This document shows positions 1 to 7,434 of a DNA stretch of 33,933 nucleotides, one piece after another. Made by a program: the position numbers and the translations under genes. Within the stretch, counting starts at the first letter, position 1, and every line of letters begins with the position of its first letter. The notes under the pieces were generated by a model. The model was not told where the DNA came from. It saw only the letters and a list, made by a program, of their open reading frames with translations, and made no database searches. This DNA is from Dehalococcoidia bacterium (GTDB taxonomy: Bacteria > Chloroflexota > Dehalococcoidia > Dehalococcoidales > RBG-16-60-22): NCBI GenBank assembly GCA_030605045.1, contig JAUWBK010000001.1, positions 1 to 33,933 of the forward strand, in the 5' to 3' direction.

Positions 1-177
1 TTTGCTTACGCCATATTCTTCCTCCGCGGTGCGGCTGACCCAGAGCTGGGGGTGACTACGGTGGACATAATTCGGGGGGTAATTCCATTTGTTATCCTCA
101 TCATGGTTGGCCTTGGCCTATGTGTAGCTTTTCCTCAGCTAATCCTCTGGCTACCCCATCAGATGATTAAGTTTTAA
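1..177 (+). CDS. TRAP transporter large permease, DctM type (3' end only)
   Basis: The window opens inside this gene; 58 codons remain before TAA. The peptide ends with a hydrophobic segment and a terminus reading FPQLILWLPHQMIKF. It matches the C-terminus of the complete DctM gene at 31643-32986, with about 45 of 57 aligned residues identical, including the LRGAADP and DIIRG stretches. DctM is the multi-helix permease of the tripartite ATP-independent periplasmic (TRAP) system, which imports carboxylates using an ion gradient. The cupin gene follows after 47 bp and may be co-transcribed. The family call rests on the internal paralogue; substrate is unknown. Confidence 0.9.
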   Translation, partial: FAYAIFFLRGAADPELGVTTVDIIRGVIPFVILIMVGLGLCVAFPQLILWLPHQMIKF

Positions 178-224
178 TGAAGCAGTTGCCCCGGGTTTAA
201 AAATCTAGTCAAGGAGGTTATTTG

Positions 225-623
225 ATGGAAAGGAAAGAGCCTTATGCCAGCCAGGAAGAATTCAACAAACGGGTTGTCCACTACCCCGATGTTCCCCCTG
301 TAGAACTGTGGCCCGGTGTATCCAGCCACCTTGTTTCTGTTAAAAACATCACCGTCAGCTTTATCACCATGAGTCCAAACGTTACCACTACGGCTCACCG
401 CCATGAAGCGGAACAGGTCATGATAGTTGTAGATGGTGAAATCGACCAAATAGTTGAGGGAAAGATATATCACCTTAAGAAAGGTGATGTTATCACCCTG
501 CCCTCGAACGAAGAACACGCAGCTTATGTTTCTGATAAAGGTTGCCACGTCATCGATGTTTTTTCACCGCCACGAGAGGACCTCGTAGCAAAACTAAAAG
601 AGGTCTTAGAAGGGAAAACCTAG
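225..623 (+). CDS. small single-domain cupin protein
   Basis: 132 residues, one cupin beta-barrel. Motif 1 is His58-x-His60-x3-Gln64-x6-Gly71, and motif 2 is Gly87...Pro93...His98. In the classic motif the residue at 64 is Glu; here it is Gln, so the metal site would be 3-His/1-Gln. Such cupins act as small metal-dependent dioxygenases, isomerases or ligand sensors, and this sequence does not decide among them. Start chosen at ATG 225, seven bases after AAGGAGG (211-217); a TTG directly in front is in frame but is too close to that site. It sits between the TRAP permease and an RraA-like gene, suggesting a role in the acid metabolism of that cluster. Confidence 0.85.
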   Translation: MERKEPYASQEEFNKRVVHYPDVPPVELWPGVSSHLVSVKNITVSFITMSPNVTTTAHRHEAEQVMIVVDGEIDQIVEGKIYHLKKGDVITLPSNEEHAAYVSDKGCHVIDVFSPPREDLVAKLKEVLEGKT

Positions 624-867
624 ACTAGAACAATGTAGTTAGCCTCAGGGATGTCGGGAAAAAGAAACGAAATATGAGCTATCTGGGTTAACTCCTATCA
701 GATGCAACTTGGGAAAAACCCTGTCAAGTGCCAGTCCTTTGAAATGCTATAAAAGTCACTTGTAATGATTCTCGGGTAAAAGATTGAAGTATAAGCGTTA
801 TATGTAGGATGTAATTCATAATTGAGCAGTATGGCTGGTTAGAATTCCAAAGAAAGGAATTATCTAA

Positions 868-1536
868 ATGGTTAATTTTGCCAATGAGAACGAAATGTTT
901 GATATGATGCGGGACAAGTTGAATGCCGCCGTAATTTCGGATATCCTTGATGGTCTTGGCGCTCGCGAACAGGGGATGAGAGCTGATATCCGCCCCATCT
1001 ACCAAGGGGCAATTGTCGTCGGTAGGGCCTACACCGTCATCACTGCCGATATCTTCCAGGTTATTGATGACCCATACGGAGGCGAAATTGAAGCTGTTGA
1101 TTCGCTAAAGCCCAACGACGTAATGGTAGTCTGCACCAACCGTTCCACACACACCTGCTTCTGGGGCGAGTTGCTTTCTACCGCAGCTCGAGCCCGTGGT
1201 GCTCGTGGGATAGTGATCGATGGTTATACCAGGGACGTGGCTCAAATCAGCGCCATGGAATTCCCCACTTTTGCTACCGGGGTTAGTATGGTTGACTCGA
1301 AGGGAAGGAGCATAGTAATCGACCATGGCTGCCCGGCGAATTGTGGCGATGTACTTGTCAACACCGGGGATATTGTTTTCGGTGACATAGATGGGGTGGT
1401 CGTCATTCCCAAAGCACTTGAGAGGGAAGTCATTCCACTGGCTCTGGAAAAGGTAGGGAAGGAAAACTTGCTTCGCGGTGAGTTGCTCAGGGGAGCGCTA
1501 CTGCGGGATGCTTACGATAAGTACAAAATACTTTGA
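868..1536 (+). CDS. RraA / HMG-aldolase family protein
   Basis: 222 residues, full length for the RraA fold. The family signature runs from Gly100-Glu-Leu through the GIVIDG segment to Arg122-Asp123. In 4-hydroxy-4-methyl-2-oxoglutarate aldolases these bind substrate (Arg) and divalent metal (Asp). Family members either cleave 4-hydroxy-4-methyl-2-oxoglutarate / oxaloacetate-type acids to pyruvate or, like E. coli RraA, bind RNase E. A catabolic role fits better beside TRAP transport and acid-metabolising genes. Annotation pipelines often mislabel this family as dimethylmenaquinone methyltransferase. A ribosome site AAAGGA precedes ATG 868. The stop codon overlaps the ATG of a phosphotriesterase remnant (TGATG). 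Confidence 0.85.
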   Translation: MVNFANENEMFDMMRDKLNAAVISDILDGLGAREQGMRADIRPIYQGAIVVGRAYTVITADIFQVIDDPYGGEIEAVDSLKPNDVMVVCTNRSTHTCFWGELLSTAARARGARGIVIDGYTRDVAQISAMEFPTFATGVSMVDSKGRSIVIDHGCPANCGDVLVNTGDIVFGDIDGVVVIPKALEREVIPLALEKVGKENLLRGELLRGALLRDAYDKYKIL

Positions 1537-1694
1537 TGCCTTGCCGAAGTAAATTTGTTCAGTGTTACGGCGGGTGGGGCTACTCTCACATCCTAAATTA
1601 CGTCGTTCCGATGATGCTACAAAGAGGTATGACTCGGGAACAGATAGACACAATCATGGTGGAAAATCCGAAAAGGTTACTCTGTTTCGTTTGA
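1536..1694 (+). pseudogene. 3' remnant of a phosphotriesterase-family (PTE/PHP) metallohydrolase
   Basis: The reading frame starting at ATG 1536 gives 52 residues that look like only the extreme C-terminus of the phosphotriesterase/lactonase family. It contains YGGWGYSHIL, then VVPMMLQRGMT, then an Asp-Thr-Ile segment and VENPKRLLCF. In family members this is the last barrel strand and final helices (typical form GG-GY-HIL...VP-L---G---IDTILV-NP-RLL). All metal ligands would lie upstream and are absent; the RraA-like gene stands in their place. The frame has no independent ribosome site apart from the RraA end. I read it as the stub of a gene replaced by recombination. Alternatively, it could be translated by TGATG coupling as a peptide. 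Confidence 0.7.
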
Positions 1695-1736
1695 GCTAAT
1701 TTGGACTGCAGGTTCGGTGGCAAGGGCGAGAGGGCA

Positions 1737-2981
1737 ATGAAAAAGTTGGTTTCCATCGTTAGAGTAGATGAATCAGGTATCGAAGCTGCGGTGCGTAAGG
1801 CAATAGACCTAGCCGGTGGCCTTAAGGAAATAATAACCGCCGATTCCAGGGTTCTGGTTAAGCCCAACCTTTGTTGGCCGGGGCCCTCGGGAACGGGCTC
1901 CATCACCGATTATCGTGTTACCGAGGCAGTTACCAAAATAGTACTGGAGCTGGGACCTAAATCGGTAATCATTGGTGAGGGCTCCAGTGCCGGGTGGGAC
2001 TTTGACTCTAGCCACAGCACCGAAGAAGCTTTCCGGGTCTCGGGCACAGCCGATGTTGCCCGCAGGCTTGGTGTGGAACTGCGCAACCTTAACCGTGATA
2101 CATTCGAGGAAGTGACCTTATCTGAACCCTACGTTATGAAAAAGGTCAGAATTGCCCGAACCGCTTTTGAAAGCGACGTTATCATCAGCGTACCGGTACT
2201 TAAGACCCACCTTCGAACCTTGGTTACTCTGAGTCTTAAGAATATGAAAGGGGTTATGCCTGGGGCCGAAAAGAGGAAAACCCATAGACTTGGCCTGGAT
2301 AAAGCAATCGCCGACCTGAACTCAGTGGTGAAACCCAGCTATGTCGTTGTTGATGCCCTGGCCGGGATGCAAGGGTTATGGGAATATCCTCAGGACAGGT
2401 TCGAGCTGGGACTGATAATGGCGGGGGCAGACCCGATTGCGGTGGATACAGCAGGTACCTGCCTGATGGGCTTTGACGCGACTCAGGTCATGCATCTTCA
2501 ATATTTCGCGGCCCGACAGGGAACTAAGGCTGACCTAAGCCAAGTGGCTGTGGTTGGCGAGTCTGTAGAGGCGAATAAACAGAGTTTGCGGTCTGGCTTC
2601 GATGTGTTTAAGGGCAGGTATCCAGGAGTATATATTGTTGAAGGAGAGTCAGTTTGTACTGGTTGTATAGGTGAATTGCTCGGCGCACTTCAGGCCGTTA
2701 AAAAGTTTGGCCATGACCACGTCTTGACCGACCTAACCGTTATTCTTGGTACTCCCAGTCCCAACGAGATTGCAGCCAGGGCTAAGACGGTTGTCCTCGG
2801 CAAATGCGCCAAAAACGTAGCTCGTTTTGGCACCTATGTTAAAGGCTGTCCTCCAATGAGCGACGACATGATTCGGGCCATCTGTGGGGTATCTAGCTTC
2901 GATGGTGATTCTGTCGTCGCGTCACGGAATCAGGATCGCCAGCGAAGATGGCAAGAGACGAGGTTCTTGCTGAAACACTAA
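1737..2981 (+). CDS. DUF362 domain protein with a four-cysteine C-terminal region
   Basis: 414 residues. The N-terminal two thirds is a DUF362 domain: VLVKPN near 40-44, then an IIGEGS segment, and VPVLKTH and LKNMKGVMPG near 152-176. A C-terminal part follows with Cys307-x2-Cys310, Cys357 and a Gly-Cys371-Pro-Pro motif, a spacing that could hold an iron-sulfur cluster. DUF362 proteins are often fused to ferredoxin domains; here the classic 2[4Fe-4S] motif is missing. Function is unknown. Start chosen at ATG 1737 behind GAGAGG; an in-frame TTG 36 bases upstream is less likely. The gene ends 3 bp from the convergent M20 hydrolase, with no terminator hairpin visible between them. Confidence 0.8.
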   Translation: MKKLVSIVRVDESGIEAAVRKAIDLAGGLKEIITADSRVLVKPNLCWPGPSGTGSITDYRVTEAVTKIVLELGPKSVIIGEGSSAGWDFDSSHSTEEAFRVSGTADVARRLGVELRNLNRDTFEEVTLSEPYVMKKVRIARTAFESDVIISVPVLKTHLRTLVTLSLKNMKGVMPGAEKRKTHRLGLDKAIADLNSVVKPSYVVVDALAGMQGLWEYPQDRFELGLIMAGADPIAVDTAGTCLMGFDATQVMHLQYFAARQGTKADLSQVAVVGESVEANKQSLRSGFDVFKGRYPGVYIVEGESVCTGCIGELLGALQAVKKFGHDHVLTDLTVILGTPSPNEIAARAKTVVLGKCAKNVARFGTYVKGCPPMSDDMIRAICGVSSFDGDSVVASRNQDRQRRWQETRFLLKH

Positions 2982-2984
2982 ATC

Positions 2985-4265
2985 TTACCGTCTAACCATA
3001 CCTAGTTCTGCCTTGTCGTACGCGACAACGGCGCTCAACAGGATATTGGCGCCAGCAGCCACATGTTCGGGTTCGGTTTTCTCAATCTCATTGTGGCTGA
3101 TGCCGTTCTCACACGGGATAAAGATCATCGCCGTCGGTGCCACTCGGGCTATATAGACGGCGTCGTGACCGGCACCAGAGACCATGTCACGATGGCGATA
3201 GCCCAAGTCCTCGGCGGCAGCACGGACGACGCTGACGCAGACCTCATCGAACCTCATGGACGGAGAGTTCCAGATGCTTTCCAGCTTTGCCTTGAGACCC
3301 GTGTCTGTCGCGACCCTATCTACCATCACCTTAAGCTCTTTATCCATCTCGTCCAGCACGGCATCGTTCGGATGGCGGAGATCAACGGAGAAGAAGACGG
3401 ACCCTGGGATCACGTTACGCGAGTTCGGCTTAACCTCAACCAAGCCGACTGTCGAGACGGCGAGTGGCGCATGATTTAGGGCGATTTTGTTGATTGCCTC
3501 GACCATTCGGGCGCAGGCCACCATGGCGTCCTTGCGCATATTCATCGGTGTGCTGCCGGCATGACTTTCACGGCCAGTCACGGTGACATCGTACCAGCGC
3601 TGGCCCTGCACACCAGTGACCACGCCGATTGTCTTATTCTCGACCTCCAGAACCGGACCCTGCTCAATGTGAAACTCAAAGTAGGCACCCAGCTTCTGGT
3701 CACCGCATTTGGTCTTACCATGATAGCCGATGCGCTCCAGTTCCTCGCCAAACTTCTTGCCGTCGCGGTCCTCACGGGCATAGGCGAAGTCCCGGTCGAA
3801 CACGCCAGCAAATACGCCCGAGGCGAACATAGGCGGATTGAAGCGGGAGCCTTCCTCGTTAGTCCAGTTGATCACTTCCAGTGGTGCCTTAGTTGTGTAG
3901 CCAGCATCGTTCAGGGTGCACAATACCTCCAGACCCGAGAGCACACCAAGGATGCCATCAAACTTGCCACCCGAGGGCTGGGTATCGAGATGGCTACCCA
4001 TAGCGATCGGTGGCAGTGAGTTGTCCTTGCCCGGCCGCCGGACGAAAATGTTACCCATCTCATCGATGGTGACCGTGCCGTCAATCGACTCGCATGTCTT
4101 GACGAACCAATCGCGTATCTGGCGGTCGCTATCGGTCAACGTTAACCGGCAGATACCGCCCCTGGCAGTACCGCCAATCTTCGCCGTCTCCATGATGTTA
4201 TTCCATAGTCGTTCGGCGTTGACCCGCAGGTTTTGCCGGTTACCCTTTATTTTCTTGGTATTCAT
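2985..4265 (-). CDS. M20-family zinc amidohydrolase (N-carbamoyl amino acid hydrolase / beta-ureidopropionase / allantoate amidohydrolase type)
   Basis: 426 residues, normal length for the hydantoinase/carbamoylase branch of M20. Di-metal ligands are in place: His92 (GSHLDT), bridging Asp103, Glu137-Glu138 (NEEG), His199 (HIEQG) and His391 (ISHNE). His235 (SHAG) sits in the lid/dimerisation domain that closes over the substrate. The family hydrolyses N-carbamoyl or ureido groups, releasing ammonia and CO2, and is cytosolic. Exact substrate cannot be told from sequence. Start at ATG 4265 lacks a clear ribosome site, and the first 14 or so residues look like an extension relative to the usual start near the RVNAERLW segment. 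It is transcribed alone. Confidence 0.88.
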   Translation of the reverse strand: MNTKKIKGNRQNLRVNAERLWNNIMETAKIGGTARGGICRLTLTDSDRQIRDWFVKTCESIDGTVTIDEMGNIFVRRPGKDNSLPPIAMGSHLDTQPSGGKFDGILGVLSGLEVLCTLNDAGYTTKAPLEVINWTNEEGSRFNPPMFASGVFAGVFDRDFAYAREDRDGKKFGEELERIGYHGKTKCGDQKLGAYFEFHIEQGPVLEVENKTIGVVTGVQGQRWYDVTVTGRESHAGSTPMNMRKDAMVACARMVEAINKIALNHAPLAVSTVGLVEVKPNSRNVIPGSVFFSVDLRHPNDAVLDEMDKELKVMVDRVATDTGLKAKLESIWNSPSMRFDEVCVSVVRAAAEDLGYRHRDMVSGAGHDAVYIARVAPTAMIFIPCENGISHNEIEKTEPEHVAAGANILLSAVVAYDKAELGMVRR

Positions 4266-4389
4266 GTTAAAAAAATCCGGTACCGGTACTTGCCTAGATT
4301 ATACTATGCCTGATTCGTAGACATAGATTAATTATTCCGTGATAATCCATATCTATTCAGGGATACACTCCTTAAACTTATTCAGTCTG

Positions 4390-4953
4390 CTAATCTTCCT
4401 TATCAGGACTTAACTGCTTAGGATTGTGCTCAACCGTATCTATAACACGTCTCATTCTGCGAATAGGACCAATCATACTAAACTCAAGACAGAGTATCAT
4501 CCTCTTAGGGAGACGACTTGGCGGTATTGTAATAAGCCCTTTGGCGTCCACTGTTACAGTTATAGGAGCCGATATAGGCTCTATTACTAAGTTTTCTAAT
4601 AACGGCCCCGTCGGTTCAAGCCCCGCCTCATGAACTCTTAGGGGTGCCTCAGTCAAAGTTTTATGCCAAAACAGCCAATGTTTCTTTTTAAGATGCAATG
4701 CTGCTCTCAAAATAAATTCCCTGCGGTCTGGTCTATGATTGATGAACTCTAGGTCAGCCCACAAATATATGTGAGGGTCAGCACCAACATACACTTGAAT
4801 AATTGGCTTTTCTGATATCATTGAAGGAAGAGTATTAGGTCGTGCTTTACTATATGGTTTCTTAATTTCTATTTCCATGTGCCTCTCCATAAGTTTACGC
4901 CAGAAAAACCGAAGCACAGGAAACCCATCCATAAACGCACCGACGATATCCAT
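4390..4953 (-). CDS. hypothetical protein, divergent from the HNH gene
   Basis: 187 residues from ATG 4953, or 162 from the internal ATG at 4878. The internal start has GGAG six bases ahead, while the first ATG has only AGGGG almost touching it. No family recognised. There are no membrane segments or signal peptide. The middle is basic (a LKKKHWLFWHK stretch), and the C-terminal half alternates beta-like segments (ITVTVDAKGLITIPP) with an Arg-rich end. A candidate promoter with a TAGAAT -10 at 4965-4960 would start transcripts near 4953, favouring the internal start. Head-to-head pairing with an HNH nuclease-like gene raises a possible functional link that the sequence does not prove. Confidence 0.6.
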   Translation of the reverse strand: MDIVGAFMDGFPVLRFFWRKLMERHMEIEIKKPYSKARPNTLPSMISEKPIIQVYVGADPHIYLWADLEFINHRPDRREFILRAALHLKKKHWLFWHKTLTEAPLRVHEAGLEPTGPLLENLVIEPISAPITVTVDAKGLITIPPSRLPKRMILCLEFSMIGPIRRMRRVIDTVEHNPKQLSPDKED

Positions 4954-4959
4954 ACCCCT

Positions 4960-4988
4960 ATTCTACTACTTAACATATATCTTGACCA
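4960..4988 (-). promoter_or_regulatory. candidate minus-strand sigma-70 promoter for the hypothetical gene
   Basis: Read on the minus strand, TGGTCA (4988-4983) and TAGAAT (4965-4960) are separated by 17 bp. The -35 matches 4 of 6 consensus bases and the -10 matches 5 of 6. The -35 element physically overlaps the -35 of the plus-strand promoter, so the two would compete for RNA polymerase. Confidence 0.4.
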
Positions 4989-5010
4989 TCTCCTTCACCT
5001 GTGTTATAAT
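4982..5010 (+). promoter_or_regulatory. strong sigma-70 promoter for the HNH gene
   Basis: TTGACC (4982-4987) and TATAAT (5005-5010) lie 17 bp apart, with a TG one base in front of the -10 (extended -10). This is the closest match to consensus in the window. Transcription would begin near 5017, about 27 bases before the ATG. Confidence 0.75.
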
Positions 5011-5043
5011 TCGCATACGACTATCTTGTATGGAGGTTATATT

Positions 5044-5259
5044 ATGGCTTTCCCAGACGATGTTGTAAAAACCTGCTTTGAAATTGTTCATAATAAATGC
5101 GAGCGATGCAGGAAAACATTGGCGTGGAGTGATAGGGGTCCTGCAGGTGTGGGGACATGGCAAGCTCACCATATTGACGGGGACACCGATAATAATACCC
5201 ATTCTAACTGTAAAATTCTTTGCTGGTCTTGTCATAAACCAACCTTCTCAAACTCGTAA
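5044..5259 (+). CDS. small HNH endonuclease-like protein
   Basis: 71 residues. Zinc-knuckle cysteines Cys19-x2-Cys22 and Cys60-x2-Cys63 frame the catalytic core: His42-His43-Ile-Asp, then Asn residues at 50-51 and 55, then Cys-His at 63-64. This is the C-x2-C / HHI / N / C-x2-CH arrangement of zinc-type HNH nucleases (McrA/5-methylcytosine nuclease-like). Members cut or nick DNA as stand-alone enzymes or as domains of homing, phage or defence systems. ATG 5044 is chosen for GGAGG at 5032-5036 and the strong promoter; a longer in-frame extension upstream overlaps the divergent gene and the promoter. No intron, repeat or methylase is seen nearby. Confidence 0.8.
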   Translation: MAFPDDVVKTCFEIVHNKCERCRKTLAWSDRGPAGVGTWQAHHIDGDTDNNTHSNCKILCWSCHKPTFSNS

Positions 5260-5448
5260 ATTCTGGTCAATTCGCACAAGTACTGCCTTGAGTATGAATG
5301 CATAAAAAGCCAATATCTTGCTTGAGCAAACGGGGCTAAGATTAACTTCACCTGCTGTCGGGGTATGTAGGCAGGGTCTGACACACACAAGGTCGCTATC
5401 GCTACCTGTTAGCCATCCAAATGACCACGAATATGGGCATGGGCCACC

Positions 5449-5478
5449 TCCCCATTTGTAGAAATGGGGAAGCTTCCC
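5449..5478. repeat. overlapping inverted repeats between convergent genes
   Basis: A perfect 8-bp stem CCCCATTT / AAATGGGG with loop GTAG (5450-5469) overlaps a 12-bp palindrome GGGAAGCTTCCC (5467-5478). The two foldings exclude each other. They lie between the convergent HNH and ThDP-enzyme genes and may end transcripts, although no T-run follows on either strand. The remaining 5260-5448 shows nothing I can assign. Confidence 0.45.
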
Positions 5479-5505
5479 TGGGTCAAGTATATAATCCCTG
5501 ATTAA

Positions 5506-7176
5506 TTATTCAGCACGTTGGAAATGGGACATATCGAGTCCAGTAACAACATCAATTACGGCCGGTATTCCTTCTCGGTTAACTTTCAAGGCTTCTTCCA
5601 GAGCTGGCTTTATTTCAGAAGGTTTTTCAATCCTTTTCCCGTAGCATTGACACGCCTCTGCCCACTTTACGAAGTCAGGTTGTACTTTGAATGTGCTGGT
5701 GTCCCATCCCACGGCTTTCATCTGATTATGTTTTACCCAGCCAAGGGCGGAGTTGTTCAGTACTATCCATGTGCAGCCTACGTTATACTGCGCGGCCGTG
5801 GGCAACTCCTTCATATACATTTGAAATGCTCCGTCACCGGTGACACAGACCACGTTCTTTTCTGGCCTGGTCAATTTGGCGGCAATTGCTCCGACGACAC
5901 CCATGCCCATACACGTTTGTTCAGCAACTGGCACACATTCCGATCTGTCCTGCACCTTGTAATACGGGAAGCAATATGACCAACAATCCTGAGAACCGTT
6001 CTCACTGACTAAGATTGTGTTCTCGCCAAACACTTTGCTCAACTCATATACGGTACGTTTTGCCGGAATCGGGGTAACTTCAACCACGCATTCCGCCTCC
6101 ACCTCTATTTCAAATTCCTTTTTTGCTTTTATAATCTCCTTTACCCGTGGTATTTCCTTGAAAATACTTTCCTTCTCAACTTTCCCCTTTGCGGCAGCGC
6201 TCAATTGCCTTAAAACGATTTGGGCATCGCCAACAATACCGACATCGGGTATCCAATTTCTCCCTATTTCAAATGAAGAGATGTCGATTTGGATGAATTT
6301 GGCCCCTTTCGGAAAATCCTTCCATTCATGTGTTTGGAAACTCTCGTTCCGAGTTCCAACGGTGATAATAAGATCGGCGTCAGAATAAACCGTCTTGCCA
6401 ACTTTAGTTCTATACAGACCGCATAGCCCAAGAGCCAAGGGGTGCTCTTCAGACAGGATTCCTCTACCACCGGGGGTGGTCATAAATGGTATGCCCAATA
6501 ATTCAATGAATTCTCTAAATTCCTCCGAGGCTCCGGATTGTACTGCCCCATTACCCGCTACCATCACCGGTCGCTTAGCCTTTAAAATTAGCGCTACGGC
6601 TTCATTGATTAGTTTTGGGTCGCCGGCGGTACGAACTTTTTTGGCTGGCACATATTCCGGTAAACTAACCTCGGCAAATGCATACTTGGAGGTACCGCTG
6701 ACATCATAGGGTATCTCCAGGAAAACTGGTCCTGGCTGACCGTTCATCGCTACCGAAAATGCCCTACGGATGAACCAAGGAATCCTTTCTGCGTAAGGAA
6801 TGCGAGCACTCCATTTGGTTATGGGTTTCATCATCGCCGTCTGGTCAGATTCCTGGAAATCTGCCATGCCTTCCGTTTTTTGAGATATAGCGGTACATAT
6901 TATTACCAGTGGTGAGCAACCAGAGTATGCCTCCAATACACTGGGAACCAAGTTGGCTACCCCGGGCCCGGTGCTGGCAGTGCAAACACCTGGCTTTCCA
7001 CTCAGTCTGGAGTAAGCCATTGCCATGAATGGTGCTGACCCCTCATATCTAAGATTTATTGATGTTATTCCGGGAGTTTTTTCGGCGAATAACTGCAGGC
7101 CGGTATCCCCTAGCCCAAAGACAAACTCAACTCCCTCAGACTTAACCATGTTGACAATTGCTTCCCACAAGTTCAT
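5506..7176 (-). CDS. thiamine-diphosphate enzyme, acetolactate synthase-like
   Basis: 556 residues with the three ThDP-enzyme domains. The N-terminal pyrimidine-binding domain carries catalytic Glu45 (RYEGSAPF). A central Rossmann-type domain covers about 180-330. The C-terminal pyrophosphate-binding domain has Gly447-Asp-Gly449 and Asn474-Asn475, the GDG...NN motif for Mg-ThDP. The family decarboxylates or ligates 2-oxo acids (acetolactate synthase, benzoylformate and oxalyl-CoA decarboxylases). No regulatory ilvN-type subunit lies beside it, so a dedicated catabolic 2-oxo-acid enzyme is as likely as valine/isoleucine synthesis. Start set at ATG 7176, behind AAGGAGGTG; an upstream in-frame ATG at 7239 lacks a ribosome site. 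Confidence 0.85.
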   Translation of the reverse strand: MNLWEAIVNMVKSEGVEFVFGLGDTGLQLFAEKTPGITSINLRYEGSAPFMAMAYSRLSGKPGVCTASTGPGVANLVPSVLEAYSGCSPLVIICTAISQKTEGMADFQESDQTAMMKPITKWSARIPYAERIPWFIRRAFSVAMNGQPGPVFLEIPYDVSGTSKYAFAEVSLPEYVPAKKVRTAGDPKLINEAVALILKAKRPVMVAGNGAVQSGASEEFREFIELLGIPFMTTPGGRGILSEEHPLALGLCGLYRTKVGKTVYSDADLIITVGTRNESFQTHEWKDFPKGAKFIQIDISSFEIGRNWIPDVGIVGDAQIVLRQLSAAAKGKVEKESIFKEIPRVKEIIKAKKEFEIEVEAECVVEVTPIPAKRTVYELSKVFGENTILVSENGSQDCWSYCFPYYKVQDRSECVPVAEQTCMGMGVVGAIAAKLTRPEKNVVCVTGDGAFQMYMKELPTAAQYNVGCTWIVLNNSALGWVKHNQMKAVGWDTSTFKVQPDFVKWAEACQCYGKRIEKPSEIKPALEEALKVNREGIPAVIDVVTGLDMSHFQRAE

Positions 7177-7201
7177 TATTGCATCACCTCCTTTGACTAA
7201 T

Positions 7202-7230
7202 ATTCTACTAGCCTTCTCGTCTATTTGGAA
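7202..7230 (-). promoter_or_regulatory. weak candidate promoter for the ThDP enzyme
   Basis: On the minus strand, TTCCAA (7230-7225) and TAGAAT (7207-7202) are 17 bp apart. Transcription would start just ahead of the ribosome site, leaving a very short leader and excluding the upstream ATG at 7239. Confidence 0.3.
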
Positions 7231-7261
7231 GTACCTCATATAAAAATGGGTGGATTATTGG

Positions 7262-7291
7262 TTGACAGACTATTTTAGGAAGTATTAGAAT
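7262..7291 (+). promoter_or_regulatory. sigma-70 promoter for hisF and the FMN protein
   Basis: TTGACA (7262-7267) is a perfect -35. TAGAAT (7286-7291) is the -10, 18 bp downstream. Transcription would begin near 7298, giving a leader of about 137 bases before hisF. Confidence 0.65.
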
Positions 7292-7292
7292 A

Positions 7293-7315
7293 CGGAAAGC
7301 GGTTACCGCTATCCG
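7293..7315. promoter_or_regulatory. 23-bp palindromic operator at the hisF start site
   Basis: The half-sites CGGA-A-AGCGGT and ACCGCT-A-TCCG are separated by one T, a nearly perfect 23-bp palindrome with one mismatched pair. It begins two bases after the -10 and spans the predicted start site, the usual place for a repressor. It could instead act as an RNA hairpin at the transcript 5' end. Confidence 0.55.
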
Positions 7316-7434
7316 TTCATTATAAATTATAGTCATAAGCTTTGGAGACGAGGAAGCGGACATTGACGCCGAAAATCCCGCCGTCAGCACTGTTATGGAA
7401 AACCAAAATCTAATCAGGTTTGAGGAGTGGTGAG

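Noticed and set aside
624..867. 244-bp spacer between the cupin and the RraA-like gene
   Set aside because: Checked for small genes, hairpins and promoters; nothing convincing was found.
1701..1736. TTG at 1701 as start of the DUF362 protein
   Set aside because: ATG 1737 has a closer GAGAGG ribosome site and gives the usual MKKLVSIVR-type beginning; the extra 12 residues look non-coding.
5044..5259. HNH gene as part of a group I/II intron or insertion sequence
   Set aside because: No intron core, no terminal inverted or direct repeats, and no interrupted host gene around it.
7395..7433. A 12-codon frame (MENQNLIRFEEW) ending just before hisF, possible attenuator leader peptide
   Set aside because: It has no histidine run and no ribosome site, and no terminator/antiterminator pair follows.
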